This document shows positions 1 to 8,823 of a DNA stretch of 64,000 nt, piece after piece. Numbering within the stretch: position 1 is the stretch's first letter; each line of letters starts with the position of its first letter. Location: assembly GCF_000344785.1 (NCBI RefSeq), contig NC_020506.1, positions 744,001 to 808,000 on the forward strand, read 5' to 3'. Below the pieces are notes generated by a model. It did not search any database. It saw only the letters and a program-made list of their open reading frames with translations, and was not told the origin of the DNA. Made by a program: the position numbers and the translations under genes. Source of the DNA: Corynebacterium callunae DSM 20147 (GTDB taxonomy: Bacteria > Actinomycetota > Actinomycetes > Mycobacteriales > Mycobacteriaceae).

Positions 1-2
1 TG

Positions 3-377
3 GTGGTGGTTGACCTCAAGACTGGAAAAACTCAACCAACTATAGAAGCTGTCAAAGAACACCCACAGCTTTTTGCCTATCAGCTCGCACTCTCACGTGG
101 TGAATTGGTGGAGGGTCGAATCGTCGATGGAGAAAATCCCGAGCCAGTCGGCGGCGGATTATTGGTATTTCCTGCATCTAATGCCTCCAAGATTGGTACT
201 CGGATGCAAGATCCGAAAACTCAGGAAGAACTAGATGAATTTGCAGCGCTGTTGCCAGGACTCGCCGAGCATATGCGTGGTCCAAATCTAATAGCGCGAA
301 TTAACCCATCCTGCTCGCATTGCCCAGTTCGTAGTTTGTGCCCAGTTCAACCGGAAGGACAAATGATCCATGCCTGA
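3..377 (+). CDS. adnA: AdnA-type helicase-nuclease, C-terminal end (partial)
   Basis: This is the last ~124 codons of a gene that begins upstream of the window; the GTG at position 3 is internal. The visible part is the end of a RecB-family nuclease domain: the catalytic motif DLKTGK is at its very start, and the end holds CSHCPVRSLCP, the three-cysteine cluster typical of the Fe-S clamp in AddB/AdnA nucleases. The next gene is a full UvrD-like helicase-nuclease overlapping by 8 bases, the arrangement of mycobacterial adnA-adnB, whose products form the heterodimeric motor-nuclease that resects double-strand breaks. The downstream order (K+ channel, nudC, uvrD2) also matches that locus. The helicase half cannot be seen. 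Confidence 0.85.
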   Translation: MVVDLKTGKTQPTIEAVKEHPQLFAYQLALSRGELVEGRIVDGENPEPVGGGLLVFPASNASKIGTRMQDPKTQEELDEFAALLPGLAEHMRGPNLIARINPSCSHCPVRSLCPVQPEGQMIHA

Positions 378-3300
378 TATTTCTCCTCGACTACTTTCGC
401 AATACCTGGGCCAAGAACATGCGCCGACTGATCAGCAAGCGGTGATTATCGGCGCACAGCCAGGTCCACTTTTGGTGGTTGCTGGTGCTGGTGCAGGAAA
501 AACCGAAACGATGGCCGCACGAGTGGTGTGGCTGGTGGCCAATGGATATGCCGCCCCTGACCAGGTTTTGGGATTGACCTTCACTCGTAAGGCAGCGCAA
601 CAGCTTTCTCAAAGAATTAGAAAGCGCCTGGAGGTCTTGGCTGGAGTGCCACGCCTGGATGAAATGGACCCTACTGGCCAGCTTAAGAAAAACCTGCAGG
701 CAATTACGCCAACGGTGTCTACCTATGATTCTTATGCGGGCTCGCTCATTAGAGAATACGGATTGCTGCTCCCGATGGAGCCTTCGGCGCGTTTGATCAC
801 TCAAACTGAGCTTTATCACATCGCCAGGGGAGTAGTGGATAACTACCGCGGTGAACTTATCGCCACCCAGACGCCTGCCACCGTGACTGAATATCTGTTG
901 CAATTGATCAGTGAAATGGATAATCACATGGTCAGCACGCAGGACATCATGGAGGAATCTGATCCCTTCATTAAGCTTTTCGACGAACTGCCAAAGGCTC
1001 CACGCCAAAAAGCTGAGCTCAATGAAACCATGAGGACTTGGCGAGATACTCAGATCACTCGTCTCCAGTATTTGCCACTGGTCAAGCTGCTCAAACAAGA
1101 ACTACATGACCGCGCCGTAATCACCTTCGGTGAGCAAATGTCCAAGGCAGCTCAATTGGCTTCGACGCATCCCCAGGTGGGTTATTCCCAACGTCGCCGT
1201 TTCCGCGTGGTCATGCTCGATGAGTACCAAGACACTAGCCACTCTCAACGCGTATTGCTGCGCAGTCTTTTTGGAGGCACTGATCCGGGACTCACCGTCA
1301 ACGCCGTGGGTGATCCCATGCAGGCGATTTATGGATGGCGTGGTGCAACAGCCGCCAACCTAGAAAACTTTGTTGATGATTTCCCAGTTATCACTCTTGA
1401 AGGTAAAAGCAGTGCTCCGAAAAATGAGTTGACCACCAGTTGGCGCAATCCTCCCGAGGTTCTCACATTGGCGAATGCAGTATCTCGTGAAGTTCTGGGA
1501 TCACCAGAGTCGCCAGATCGCACTGTTCAACCGTTGAAGTCTCGCGATGGTGCGCCTCAAGGAGAGGTTTCCATTGGTTGGTTTGGAACTGCGGCTGAAG
1601 AGCGTGAGTTCGTGGCAGAACAGCTGGAAAAGCATTGGGAAAATCGCGATAAGGAAAAAGGTTTTACCGCTGCCGTATTGGTGCGTAAGCGTCGTCAAGC
1701 GGCAGCGATGGCGGAAGTGTTGATCAAACGTGGCATCCCTGTTGAGGTTGTTGGAATTTCGGGTCTTTTGAATGTTCCTGAGATCGCCGATCTGCTTGCC
1801 ATCGCAACTATGCTGATTCGCCCGCAGGATAATAAGGCTGCGCTGCGTATTTTGGGCGGTCCGCATGTTGGTTTGGGCATTAAGGATATGCAGCGCCTCC
1901 AAGAGCGCGCTAATAATCTAGCCGGGCGGGTATCTCGAGAACGTCGTCAAAAGAACTCTGATCCGCTTGCCGAGTTGGAGGCGATTATTGATGAGGTTTC
2001 CATTACTGAGCCCGAAGCAGTGGTGGGCCTGAGTGATGCGATCGCTGATCTCGGAGAGAAAGATCGTTATAGCGCTGAAGGCCTCAAGCGATTGCAACGA
2101 CTTTCGGCACAGCTGCGTTATTTGCGCACCCATAGTTTGGGTCGTTCAGTGGCAGATATATTTGCTGATATAGAGGATGTCTTTAATATCCGTACCGAGG
2201 TCTTGGCTCGTGAAGATCCACATGCAGATGGTGCGATTGGCACGGTGCATTTGGATAAATTTGCCGCGGAGTTAGCTTCTTTTTCCAGCATTGGTTTGGC
2301 AGAGCTGCTGGACTATTTCGAATTGGCACGCAGCCAAGAAGAAGGCTTGGAGCCCGGCGAAGTGACGGTGCGCTCTGATCGTGTACAAATCCTTACAGCG
2401 CATAAGGCCAAAGGCTTGGAATGGGAAATCGTGTCGGTTTTGCATGCCGATAGCGGAACCTATGATGCTAAAGCTTCAACGTGGCTGAAAAACGTGACTT
2501 TGATTCCATCGTCTCTGCGTGGAGATGCCGGAACCGGTGCCCCGGAAATGGACACTGCCGTTGAGAATCGTAAAGAGCTCGAAAACGCGGGCTTAGAATT
2601 TGAGAAGGAAGTTAAAGAGCACGCAGCAGAGGAAAACTCTCGCCTGTTTTATGTCGGCATTACCCGCAGCGAGCGCGTGCTTATGGTGACAGGTTCTGCC
2701 ACGGATGAAAGCGGTGCAAAAAAGTCGAAAGCGCCATATGAGCATTTGGAGATTCTGCGCGATAAAGCTCCTGAGGCAGTAGTCCATTGGTGGGAAGGCG
2801 AAGCGGAAGACGTCGAAAAGCCCCTACCGGCGGAAGGCATCTACCCGCAGCTGCACGCCAACCCTTCTGCTGAGGCCGGGGCCGCGCTGGTGCGCGGCGA
2901 ACGCGTGGCACCCAACACCGAGGGCGGTCTGGAGACCTTGTGGGAAAAGGAGGTCACTGCGCTTATCGACGAACAACGCAGGCTTTCGGCACCTTCGCTG
3001 GATGTGGAAATTTCGCGAGAGTTGACGGCAACTGATCTCGTTAGTCTCAAGAACAATCCGGAGCAATTTGCGCGTCGGCTGCGCCGGCCGGTTCCTTTTA
3101 AGCCAAATACCTATGCCAAGCGTGGTACCCAATTCCACCAATGGCTCGAGGATCGCTTTGGTGCGACTGCATTGTTGGATGAAGATGAACTACCCGGTAT
3201 TGATGAAGAACTTTCGGATAGCACCTTCGCCGAGTTGCGTGATGCCTTTGTAAATTCTGAATGGGAGGCGCGCACTCCAGAATTTGTGGAGCATCCTTTT

Positions 3301-3612
3301 GAAGTAGTCATCGGTGAACATGTCATTCGTGGGCGTATGGATGCGGTATTCCGTGACCCCGATGGCGGGTGGATGGTGGTCGACTGGAAGACTGGACATC
3401 CGCCGACCGGCAAAGAAATGGACGCTGCCATTATCCAATTGGCGGTTTATCGCATTGCTTGGGCACAATTGCACCAGTTAGATCCCGCGGAAGTTCGCGC
3501 AGCGTTTCACTATGTGGCTCACAACCACACCTTTGAGCCACGCAATCTGCCGACTTCCGATGCCTTGGCTGCTTTATTGTCTGCGGAAAGGCCTAAGATC
3601 AATCAGGAATGA
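370..3612 (+). CDS. adnB: AdnB-type ATP-dependent helicase-nuclease
   Basis: A 1080-residue UvrD/RecB-like protein. Walker A (GAGAGKT) is at residues 39-45, Walker B with DEYQD at 284-288, and helicase motif VI lies in the region reading NSRLFYVGITRSER. A C-terminal RecB-type nuclease domain carries VVDWKTG with D1005 and K1007. Length and architecture fit AdnB (about 1100 residues in mycobacteria). With AdnA it should form the end-resection motor for double-strand break repair. The ATG at 370 overlaps the adnA stop by 8 bases, so the two are translationally coupled. Unlike the adnA end, the C-terminus lacks the Fe-S cysteine cluster, which separates the two subunits. Confidence 0.9.
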   Translation: MPDISPRLLSQYLGQEHAPTDQQAVIIGAQPGPLLVVAGAGAGKTETMAARVVWLVANGYAAPDQVLGLTFTRKAAQQLSQRIRKRLEVLAGVPRLDEMDPTGQLKKNLQAITPTVSTYDSYAGSLIREYGLLLPMEPSARLITQTELYHIARGVVDNYRGELIATQTPATVTEYLLQLISEMDNHMVSTQDIMEESDPFIKLFDELPKAPRQKAELNETMRTWRDTQITRLQYLPLVKLLKQELHDRAVITFGEQMSKAAQLASTHPQVGYSQRRRFRVVMLDEYQDTSHSQRVLLRSLFGGTDPGLTVNAVGDPMQAIYGWRGATAANLENFVDDFPVITLEGKSSAPKNELTTSWRNPPEVLTLANAVSREVLGSPESPDRTVQPLKSRDGAPQGEVSIGWFGTAAEEREFVAEQLEKHWENRDKEKGFTAAVLVRKRRQAAAMAEVLIKRGIPVEVVGISGLLNVPEIADLLAIATMLIRPQDNKAALRILGGPHVGLGIKDMQRLQERANNLAGRVSRERRQKNSDPLAELEAIIDEVSITEPEAVVGLSDAIADLGEKDRYSAEGLKRLQRLSAQLRYLRTHSLGRSVADIFADIEDVFNIRTEVLAREDPHADGAIGTVHLDKFAAELASFSSIGLAELLDYFELARSQEEGLEPGEVTVRSDRVQILTAHKAKGLEWEIVSVLHADSGTYDAKASTWLKNVTLIPSSLRGDAGTGAPEMDTAVENRKELENAGLEFEKEVKEHAAEENSRLFYVGITRSERVLMVTGSATDESGAKKSKAPYEHLEILRDKAPEAVVHWWEGEAEDVEKPLPAEGIYPQLHANPSAEAGAALVRGERVAPNTEGGLETLWEKEVTALIDEQRRLSAPSLDVEISRELTATDLVSLKNNPEQFARRLRRPVPFKPNTYAKRGTQFHQWLEDRFGATALLDEDELPGIDEELSDSTFAELRDAFVNSEWEARTPEFVEHPFEVVIGEHVIRGRMDAVFRDPDGGWMVVDWKTGHPPTGKEMDAAIIQLAVYRIAWAQLHQLDPAEVRAAFHYVAHNHTFEPRNLPTSDALAALLSAERPKINQE

Positions 3613-3625
3613 AAGGACGGTGAGG

Positions 3626-4684
3626 ATGGGTAGCGCAAAAAAGGACGGCGAACTCGCAGATCTCCCGGATCACGCTCTGCTGAGCATTATTAGAATCCCC
3701 GAGGCTGCAAAGCTCAGCCCTTGGTGGCTGATTCTGCGCAGGTTTGCCTATGCCATGGTGCTGTTGATAGGTATTACTGCCGTGGTCTACTTTGACCGCG
3801 AAGGTTATTCTGAGGAACTCACACTTATCGACGCCCTCTACTACTCCACGGTTTCCCTCACCACCGTGGGCTATGGCGATATCACACCAGTTACGCAGAC
3901 TGCCCGTCTCATCAATATCATCGTCCTCACCCCGGCGCGCATTGGATTCCTGATCCTCTTGGTCGGTACCACCTTGTCCGTGCTTACCGAAGAAACGCGC
4001 CGGGCCCTGCAAATTCAGCGTTGGAGAAAACGAATGCGCAATCACACTGTTGTTGTTGGTTATGGCACCAAGGGACGCTCCGCTGTGGCAGCACTCCTGG
4101 CTGATGGCGTACCAGCTAATCAGATCGTGGTTATTGATACCGATCAAACCTCACTTGATGCAGCCAATAACAACGGTCTAGTTACCGTGAAAGGATCTGC
4201 AACCAAAGCAGATGTGTTGCGTCTAGCCGGAGTCGCCCGCGCGCGAGCCGTCGTGGTAGCTCCCAACCTGGATGACACCGCTGTGTTGGTTACGCTCTCG
4301 GTGCGTGAAATTGCACCGCGCGCCATGATCGTGGCCAGTGTTCGGGAATCAGAAAACCAACATCTACTTGAGCAATCCGGTGCCGATTCAGTGGTGATTT
4401 CCTCTGAGACAGCAGGTCGCATGTTGGGTCTTGCTACCGTGACGCCTTCGGTTGTGGAGATGATGGAAGATCTTTTGTCTCCAGATGAAGGATTCTCTGT
4501 TGCTGAGCGACCCGTTGGTGAAGATGAAGTGGGATCCAATCCGCGTCACCTCGCCGATATCGTTTTGGGTGTGGTGCGCTCAGGTGAGCTTTATCGTATT
4601 GACTCGCCAGAGGCAGAAACTGTAGAGCCCGGCGATCGATTGCTTTATGTTCGTCGTGTGTTTAGTGAGGATGTTAAGGACTAA
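3626..4684 (+). CDS. Two-TM potassium channel with RCK (TrkA-N) domain
   Basis: Predicted 352-residue K+ channel. Two hydrophobic helices flank the selectivity filter TVGYGD (residues 80-85). A Rossmann-type RCK domain starts with GYGTKG (145-150) and is followed by a TrkA-C-like region. I chose ATG 3626 because AAAGGA lies 8 bases upstream; the frame stays open to 3512, but that extension overlaps adnB. It sits 13 bases after adnB and overlaps nudC by one base (TAATG), so it is probably co-transcribed with both. The homologous position is filled by a K+ channel gene in mycobacteria. The protein should act in the cytoplasmic membrane, gated by a cytosolic ligand on the RCK domain. Confidence 0.88.
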   Translation: MGSAKKDGELADLPDHALLSIIRIPEAAKLSPWWLILRRFAYAMVLLIGITAVVYFDREGYSEELTLIDALYYSTVSLTTVGYGDITPVTQTARLINIIVLTPARIGFLILLVGTTLSVLTEETRRALQIQRWRKRMRNHTVVVGYGTKGRSAVAALLADGVPANQIVVIDTDQTSLDAANNNGLVTVKGSATKADVLRLAGVARARAVVVAPNLDDTAVLVTLSVREIAPRAMIVASVRESENQHLLEQSGADSVVISSETAGRMLGLATVTPSVVEMMEDLLSPDEGFSVAERPVGEDEVGSNPRHLADIVLGVVRSGELYRIDSPEAETVEPGDRLLYVRRVFSEDVKD

Positions 4685-5403
4685 TGAGAATTCTTCCCAT
4701 TGGTCCTAATGATGAGATCGCTGTTCTCAACGGCACCGCGGTTTTCGTCGAAAAGCACTCCGGTGAGGTTCTCCCTGTTGCACCTGAACTGGGTGCGGTG
4801 CGGGTAAGTTTGGCCGAGATCGAGGCGCTCGGGCAGGCGCGGGCGCCGCGCGATGTGCGTGATCGGGATGTCGCAGCGTGTGTCTCTTTGTTGCGCAATC
4901 GCGAGTTGGTGCGATTTGATCCTTTTGATGGCAGCGAATTGAGCTATCACGAACCGGGTGTGGCCTATGGTGCGAGTGGCCGCCCGCATTTTCCACGACT
5001 TGATCCGGCAGTGATTGGCATTGTGGAATTACGTGGTGAGGATCGACTGTTGCTTGGTATGAATGCGGCTCGGCAAACCAGGTTTTCTTTGATTGCAGGA
5101 TATGTCTCCCATGGTGAATCGTTGGAAGAGGCTTTTGAGCGCGAGGTTTTTGAGGAAGCTGCGCGCCGGGTTTCAGAGATTAGCTATGTGGCGAGTCAGC
5201 CGTGGCCAGTGTCGGGATCGCTGATGCTGGGTATGCGTGGGGTAACAGAAGATGAGTTGCCTCAGGGCGAAACCGATGGCGAACTCTCGCAGACTATTTG
5301 GGCGAGTCCGCTAGAGATTATCGATAACAAGATTCCGTTGGCACCTCCCGGATCAATTGCCCATGACATGATTCATGCCTGGGCCAGGAGCAAACAACAA
5401 TAG
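4684..5403 (+). CDS. nudC: NudC-type Nudix hydrolase (NADH pyrophosphatase), zinc ribbon lost
   Basis: A 239-residue Nudix protein. The Nudix box starts at G139 and keeps the EEAFEREVFEEA core (residues ~147-158) with an A where G is usual; SQPWP at 171-175 is the NADH-pyrophosphatase signature downstream of the box. NudC enzymes cleave NAD(H) to NMN(H) and AMP, and can remove NAD caps from RNA. In NudC proteins a four-cysteine zinc ribbon precedes the Nudix domain. Here the equivalent stretch reads RFDPFDGSELSY, with aspartates where the first cysteine pair is expected, so zinc binding is probably lost. It starts inside the stop codon of the K+ channel gene. Confidence 0.85.
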   Translation: MRILPIGPNDEIAVLNGTAVFVEKHSGEVLPVAPELGAVRVSLAEIEALGQARAPRDVRDRDVAACVSLLRNRELVRFDPFDGSELSYHEPGVAYGASGRPHFPRLDPAVIGIVELRGEDRLLLGMNAARQTRFSLIAGYVSHGESLEEAFEREVFEEAARRVSEISYVASQPWPVSGSLMLGMRGVTEDELPQGETDGELSQTIWASPLEIIDNKIPLAPPGSIAHDMIHAWARSKQQ

Positions 5404-5433
5404 CTCGCTAGCAAAATGTAGGGGTAAATTTTC

Positions 5434-7470
5434 GTGATTAATCTGCAGGACCTCGACGAGGATCAGCGCATCGCAGCATCTGCACCACGCGGACCAGTGT
5501 GTATTCTCGCCGGAGCCGGCACTGGTAAAACTCGCACTATTACATATCGCATCGCGCACCTTATTGATCAAGGATTTGTCAGCCCTAATCGAGTGCTGGC
5601 TGTTACTTTCACCTCGCGGGCGGCAGGGGAGATGCGCCATCGCCTTAATCTCATGGGCATCGGCGGGGTGCAGGCGCGTACTTTCCACGCAGCCGCGCGT
5701 AAACAACTGATCTATTTTTGGCCTCAGGTGGCGGGAAATCTGCCTTGGCGATTGATCGATAATAAATTCCAGTTGGTTGGTCGCGCAGTTCGTAATGCCC
5801 GGATGGAATCGCAGACGGAAAAGGTTCGCGATATTTTGGGCGAGATTGAGTGGGCTAAGGCATCGTTGATTACTCCGGAGCAGTATCCGGAAAAACTCGG
5901 TACTCGCACGCCTCCAGCTCCAGCAGAAAAGATCGCTGAAGTATATCGCCGATACGAAGATATGAAGGCAACACCAGAGGGCATGCTGCTGGATTTTGAT
6001 GATCTGCTTTTGCATACCGCTGGTGCCTTGGAAAACTCTCCGGCTGTGGCAGAGGAATTCCGTCAGCAGTATCGCAGTTTTGTGGTTGATGAGTATCAAG
6101 ACGTCACGCCTTTGCAGCAGCGAGTATTGGAAGCGTGGCTAGGTGATCGTGATGATCTGACTGTGGTCGGTGATGCCAATCAGACTATTTATTCCTTTAC
6201 TGGTGCCACACCTTCGTATTTGTTGAATTTTTCGCGTACTTATCCGCAGGCAACCGTCGTAAAGCTCCAGCGTGACTACCGCTCAACGCCGCAGGTAACC
6301 GGATTGGCCAATACCGTAATTGGTCAGGCCAAGGGCCGTGTGGCGGGCACGCGCTTGGAGTTGGAGGGTATGCGCGCTCCTGGTCCCGAGCCGGAATTTA
6401 ATTCCTATGACGATGAGACCACAGAGGCGCGCGAGGTGGCGGGTCGGATCCTTAGCTTGATGGCGCAAGGAGTGCCGGCATCAGAGATCGCTGTTCTCTA
6501 TCGAATCAATGCGCAATCTGCGGTTTTTGAACAAGCACTTGCCGATGCCGGAATTGTGTATCAGGTGCGCGGTGGCGAAGGATTTTTTAATCGCACTGAG
6601 ATCCGCCAAGCATTGACGCAGCTGGTCCGCGCGGGGCAGCGTGATGTTGATGAAAGCGATCTGGTGCGTCTGACCCAGCGAGTGTTGGTGCCTTTGGGAT
6701 TAAGCTCCGAGGAACCAGAGGGCGCGCAGGAACGCGAGCGCTGGCAATCGCTCAACGCACTTGTTGAGTTGGTACAGGAATTGGTCCAAGCCACTCCTGA
6801 TCTGGATTTGGCGGGGTTGCTGTTGAAACTGCGCGAACGCCAAGAGGCAAAACATCCGCCGACTGTGGAGGGTGTGACTCTTGCTTCTTTGCACGCAGCC
6901 AAGGGTTTGGAATGGGATGCTGTATTTCTAGTTGGCCTCATCGATTCCACTTTGCCAATCAGCCATGCGATTAAAGCTGGCGATGAGGCGATCGAGGAGG
7001 AGCGTCGGCTGTTTTATGTGGGCGTGACTCGTGCGCGCGAGCATCTGTTTTGTTCTTGGGCTTTGGCTCGTCAGGAGGGTGGCCGGAAATCTCGTAAGCG
7101 CAGCCGCTTCCTCGATGGCATTGTGATCGATATGCTGCCAGAGGCAGGCGCTCCGCGGAGCAATCGCCCGCGCAATTGCCGAGTCTGTGGAAATCCGCTT
7201 GATACCGCTGCCGAGAAAGTAGTCGGACGCTGCTCGAGCTGCCCTCCTCAAGCAGAGGAAGAGGTCTATGAGGCGCTGCGTACTTGGCGAAACGATACGG
7301 CGCGTCAGGAAAACAACGCTGCCTATATGGTTTTTAGCAATGCAACGTTAATGGCAATCGCAGAGATGAAACCTACAAATGAAAATGAGTTGCTCAGTGT
7401 GCCTGGGGTAGGGCCGATGAAGATTGAGAAATACGGCGAGGATGTGCTCGAGATTCTGCGGACCGCCTAA
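5434..7470 (+). CDS. uvrD2: UvrD2-type SF1 DNA helicase with HRDC domain
   Basis: A 678-residue superfamily 1 helicase. Walker A GAGTGKT is at 27-33 and DEYQD begins at D219. After the helicase core come four cysteines (C582, C585, C600, C603) and a C-terminal HRDC domain (about 615-678, with SVPGVGPMKIEKYG). Helicase core plus tetracysteine motif plus HRDC is the diagnostic layout of actinobacterial UvrD2, a 3'-5' helicase that is essential in M. tuberculosis. The GTG start has the weak RBS AGGGG about 9 bases upstream. It lies 30 bases after nudC and overlaps the next, convergent gene by 4 bases. Confidence 0.92.
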   Translation: MINLQDLDEDQRIAASAPRGPVCILAGAGTGKTRTITYRIAHLIDQGFVSPNRVLAVTFTSRAAGEMRHRLNLMGIGGVQARTFHAAARKQLIYFWPQVAGNLPWRLIDNKFQLVGRAVRNARMESQTEKVRDILGEIEWAKASLITPEQYPEKLGTRTPPAPAEKIAEVYRRYEDMKATPEGMLLDFDDLLLHTAGALENSPAVAEEFRQQYRSFVVDEYQDVTPLQQRVLEAWLGDRDDLTVVGDANQTIYSFTGATPSYLLNFSRTYPQATVVKLQRDYRSTPQVTGLANTVIGQAKGRVAGTRLELEGMRAPGPEPEFNSYDDETTEAREVAGRILSLMAQGVPASEIAVLYRINAQSAVFEQALADAGIVYQVRGGEGFFNRTEIRQALTQLVRAGQRDVDESDLVRLTQRVLVPLGLSSEEPEGAQERERWQSLNALVELVQELVQATPDLDLAGLLLKLRERQEAKHPPTVEGVTLASLHAAKGLEWDAVFLVGLIDSTLPISHAIKAGDEAIEEERRLFYVGVTRAREHLFCSWALARQEGGRKSRKRSRFLDGIVIDMLPEAGAPRSNRPRNCRVCGNPLDTAAEKVVGRCSSCPPQAEEEVYEALRTWRNDTARQENNAAYMVFSNATLMAIAEMKPTNENELLSVPGVGPMKIEKYGEDVLEILRTA

Positions 7471-8258
7471 GCCCAACACAGCGGGCACTTGGGGTGCGGG
7501 GCGAGGTTGCTGCGTCGATTCGTGCCCCGATGTGGATCAACCTCCTCCACCTCGCCGACCTGCCAGGAATCGGCAAGAACCAGCGCGGCCAGACGCGCCG
7601 CAGTCGCTGCCTCTGCAATGGGGTCGGGGTGCGTGGGGCCATTGGGATGCTGGCTAACAAGCGCATGCCAATGCGGATCGATATCACTGCGATGCAAATC
7701 AACACATATCAAACAAGGCCCCACGCCATTTCGTCGCCCCGGGCCGATGAGCCCGCGCGAATCAATAAGTGCCGCGCTGAGATAATTGGGCACGGATTTG
7801 GCAAGCAGCGGAGCGAGATTTTGAGTGTGTGCCAAACGGTTAATCACCAAAATATGCGATGCGGGCCGTTGGAAAAACTCCTTTGAATTTTCTCCGTTAA
7901 TGCGGGTGCGCGGGTTAAACCCGGCCGCTTCCAGCAACGCCGAGGTCGCGTCGACAAGCGTGCCATGCCCATAAAGCAGCACCGGATGGGTGGCCGTTTC
8001 ACGGACCACCCCAAAAGCCAAGAGGTCCTCAACGAGGCTGAGCGCTGCAGCCGCCCCGAGACCTGCGGTACAGAGCTTGTCGACGACACCCGCCAGCTCC
8101 TTTGGTTCGCGCAAATGAAGCAAAATGGGAACAACCTGAGCAATATAATCCGGATCGATTTCTAAGACACCCGATCGCGTGGCATCGATGCCAAATTGGA
8201 TCGCGGAATCAGGGCGCACCACAATCTGCGCTGTATCGGATAATTTGATGTGTGTCAT
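7467..8258 (-). CDS. E1/ThiF-like protein related to TOMM cyclodehydratase partner proteins
   Basis: A 263-residue protein. The segment GPCLICVDLHRSDIDPHW (around 180-197) and a CPLC pair at the extreme C-terminus (C258, C261) match the E1-like/ThiF fold that uses two CxxC pairs to bind structural zinc. The run after the first pair (C182, C185) is the usual signature of proteins annotated as TOMM precursor leader-binding. No adenylation GxGxxG loop or other TOMM genes are visible nearby. Mycobacteria carry a conserved gene at the equivalent position, so it is more likely a core protein of unknown role than a bacteriocin gene. The ATG at 8258 follows GGAGAA. Confidence 0.55.
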   Translation of the reverse strand: MTHIKLSDTAQIVVRPDSAIQFGIDATRSGVLEIDPDYIAQVVPILLHLREPKELAGVVDKLCTAGLGAAAALSLVEDLLAFGVVRETATHPVLLYGHGTLVDATSALLEAAGFNPRTRINGENSKEFFQRPASHILVINRLAHTQNLAPLLAKSVPNYLSAALIDSRGLIGPGRRNGVGPCLICVDLHRSDIDPHWHALVSQHPNGPTHPDPIAEAATAARLAALVLADSWQVGEVEEVDPHRGTNRRSNLAPHPKCPLCWA

Positions 8259-8324
8259 GGATTCTCCATGGCAAAAACTTCCCCGCCCCGTGCCCCTATT
8301 TCACCACAGATACAATGAGCTGTC

Positions 8325-8813
8325 ATGCAGGAAATTGAGGTTATTCGCTCGGCTCGTCGCACTCGCACCGTGCAAGCAAAAATTGTGGACGGCAAAGTTC
8401 AAGTCCGCATTCCGGCTCGGATGTCAAAGGCCGAGGAAGAAAAAGCAGTTGCAGAGATCGTGGCTAAGTTGCATCGTCGTACGCGATCGTCTGCCTCTAG
8501 CGACGATGATCTCATCGCTCGTGCCCATCGCCTCAACGAGCAGGTCCTCGAGGGCAAAGCCACCGTTAATAGTGTGCGTTGGGTGAGCAACCAAAATAGT
8601 CGATGGGGATCGTGCACCATCGCCACGGCGGAGATTCGTATTTCAGATCGTCTGCGCGAGGTGCCAGATTATGTGCTGGATTCGGTTTTAGTGCATGAGT
8701 TAACACATACGTTTATTTCCGGCCATGGTCCAGAATTTTGGGAATGGGCAAATAAAACACCCTTGGCCGAGCGAGCCAAGGGCTATTTGGAAGCGTTGCA
8801 GCGCTGGGGCTGA
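8325..8813 (+). CDS. YgjP-like zinc metallopeptidase
   Basis: A 162-residue protein with the YgjP/WLM-type gluzincin signature: RWGSC (around 96-100), then HELTH with H124, E125 and H128, and a third ligand at H134 in SGHGPEFW. These residues would bind one zinc with glutamate as general base. No signal peptide or membrane helix is seen, so it is cytosolic; the substrate is unknown. It is divergent from the E1-like gene upstream and convergent with the DUF2342-type gene downstream, with only 10 bases between the stop codons. Confidence 0.8.
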   Translation: MQEIEVIRSARRTRTVQAKIVDGKVQVRIPARMSKAEEEKAVAEIVAKLHRRTRSSASSDDDLIARAHRLNEQVLEGKATVNSVRWVSNQNSRWGSCTIATAEIRISDRLREVPDYVLDSVLVHELTHTFISGHGPEFWEWANKTPLAERAKGYLEALQRWG

Positions 8814-8823
8814 TTGCTACAGA

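Noticed and set aside
391..1098. 235-codon open frame antisense to adnB
   Set aside because: Fully antisense to a clear helicase gene, with no RBS or recognisable domain; a shadow of the coding strand.
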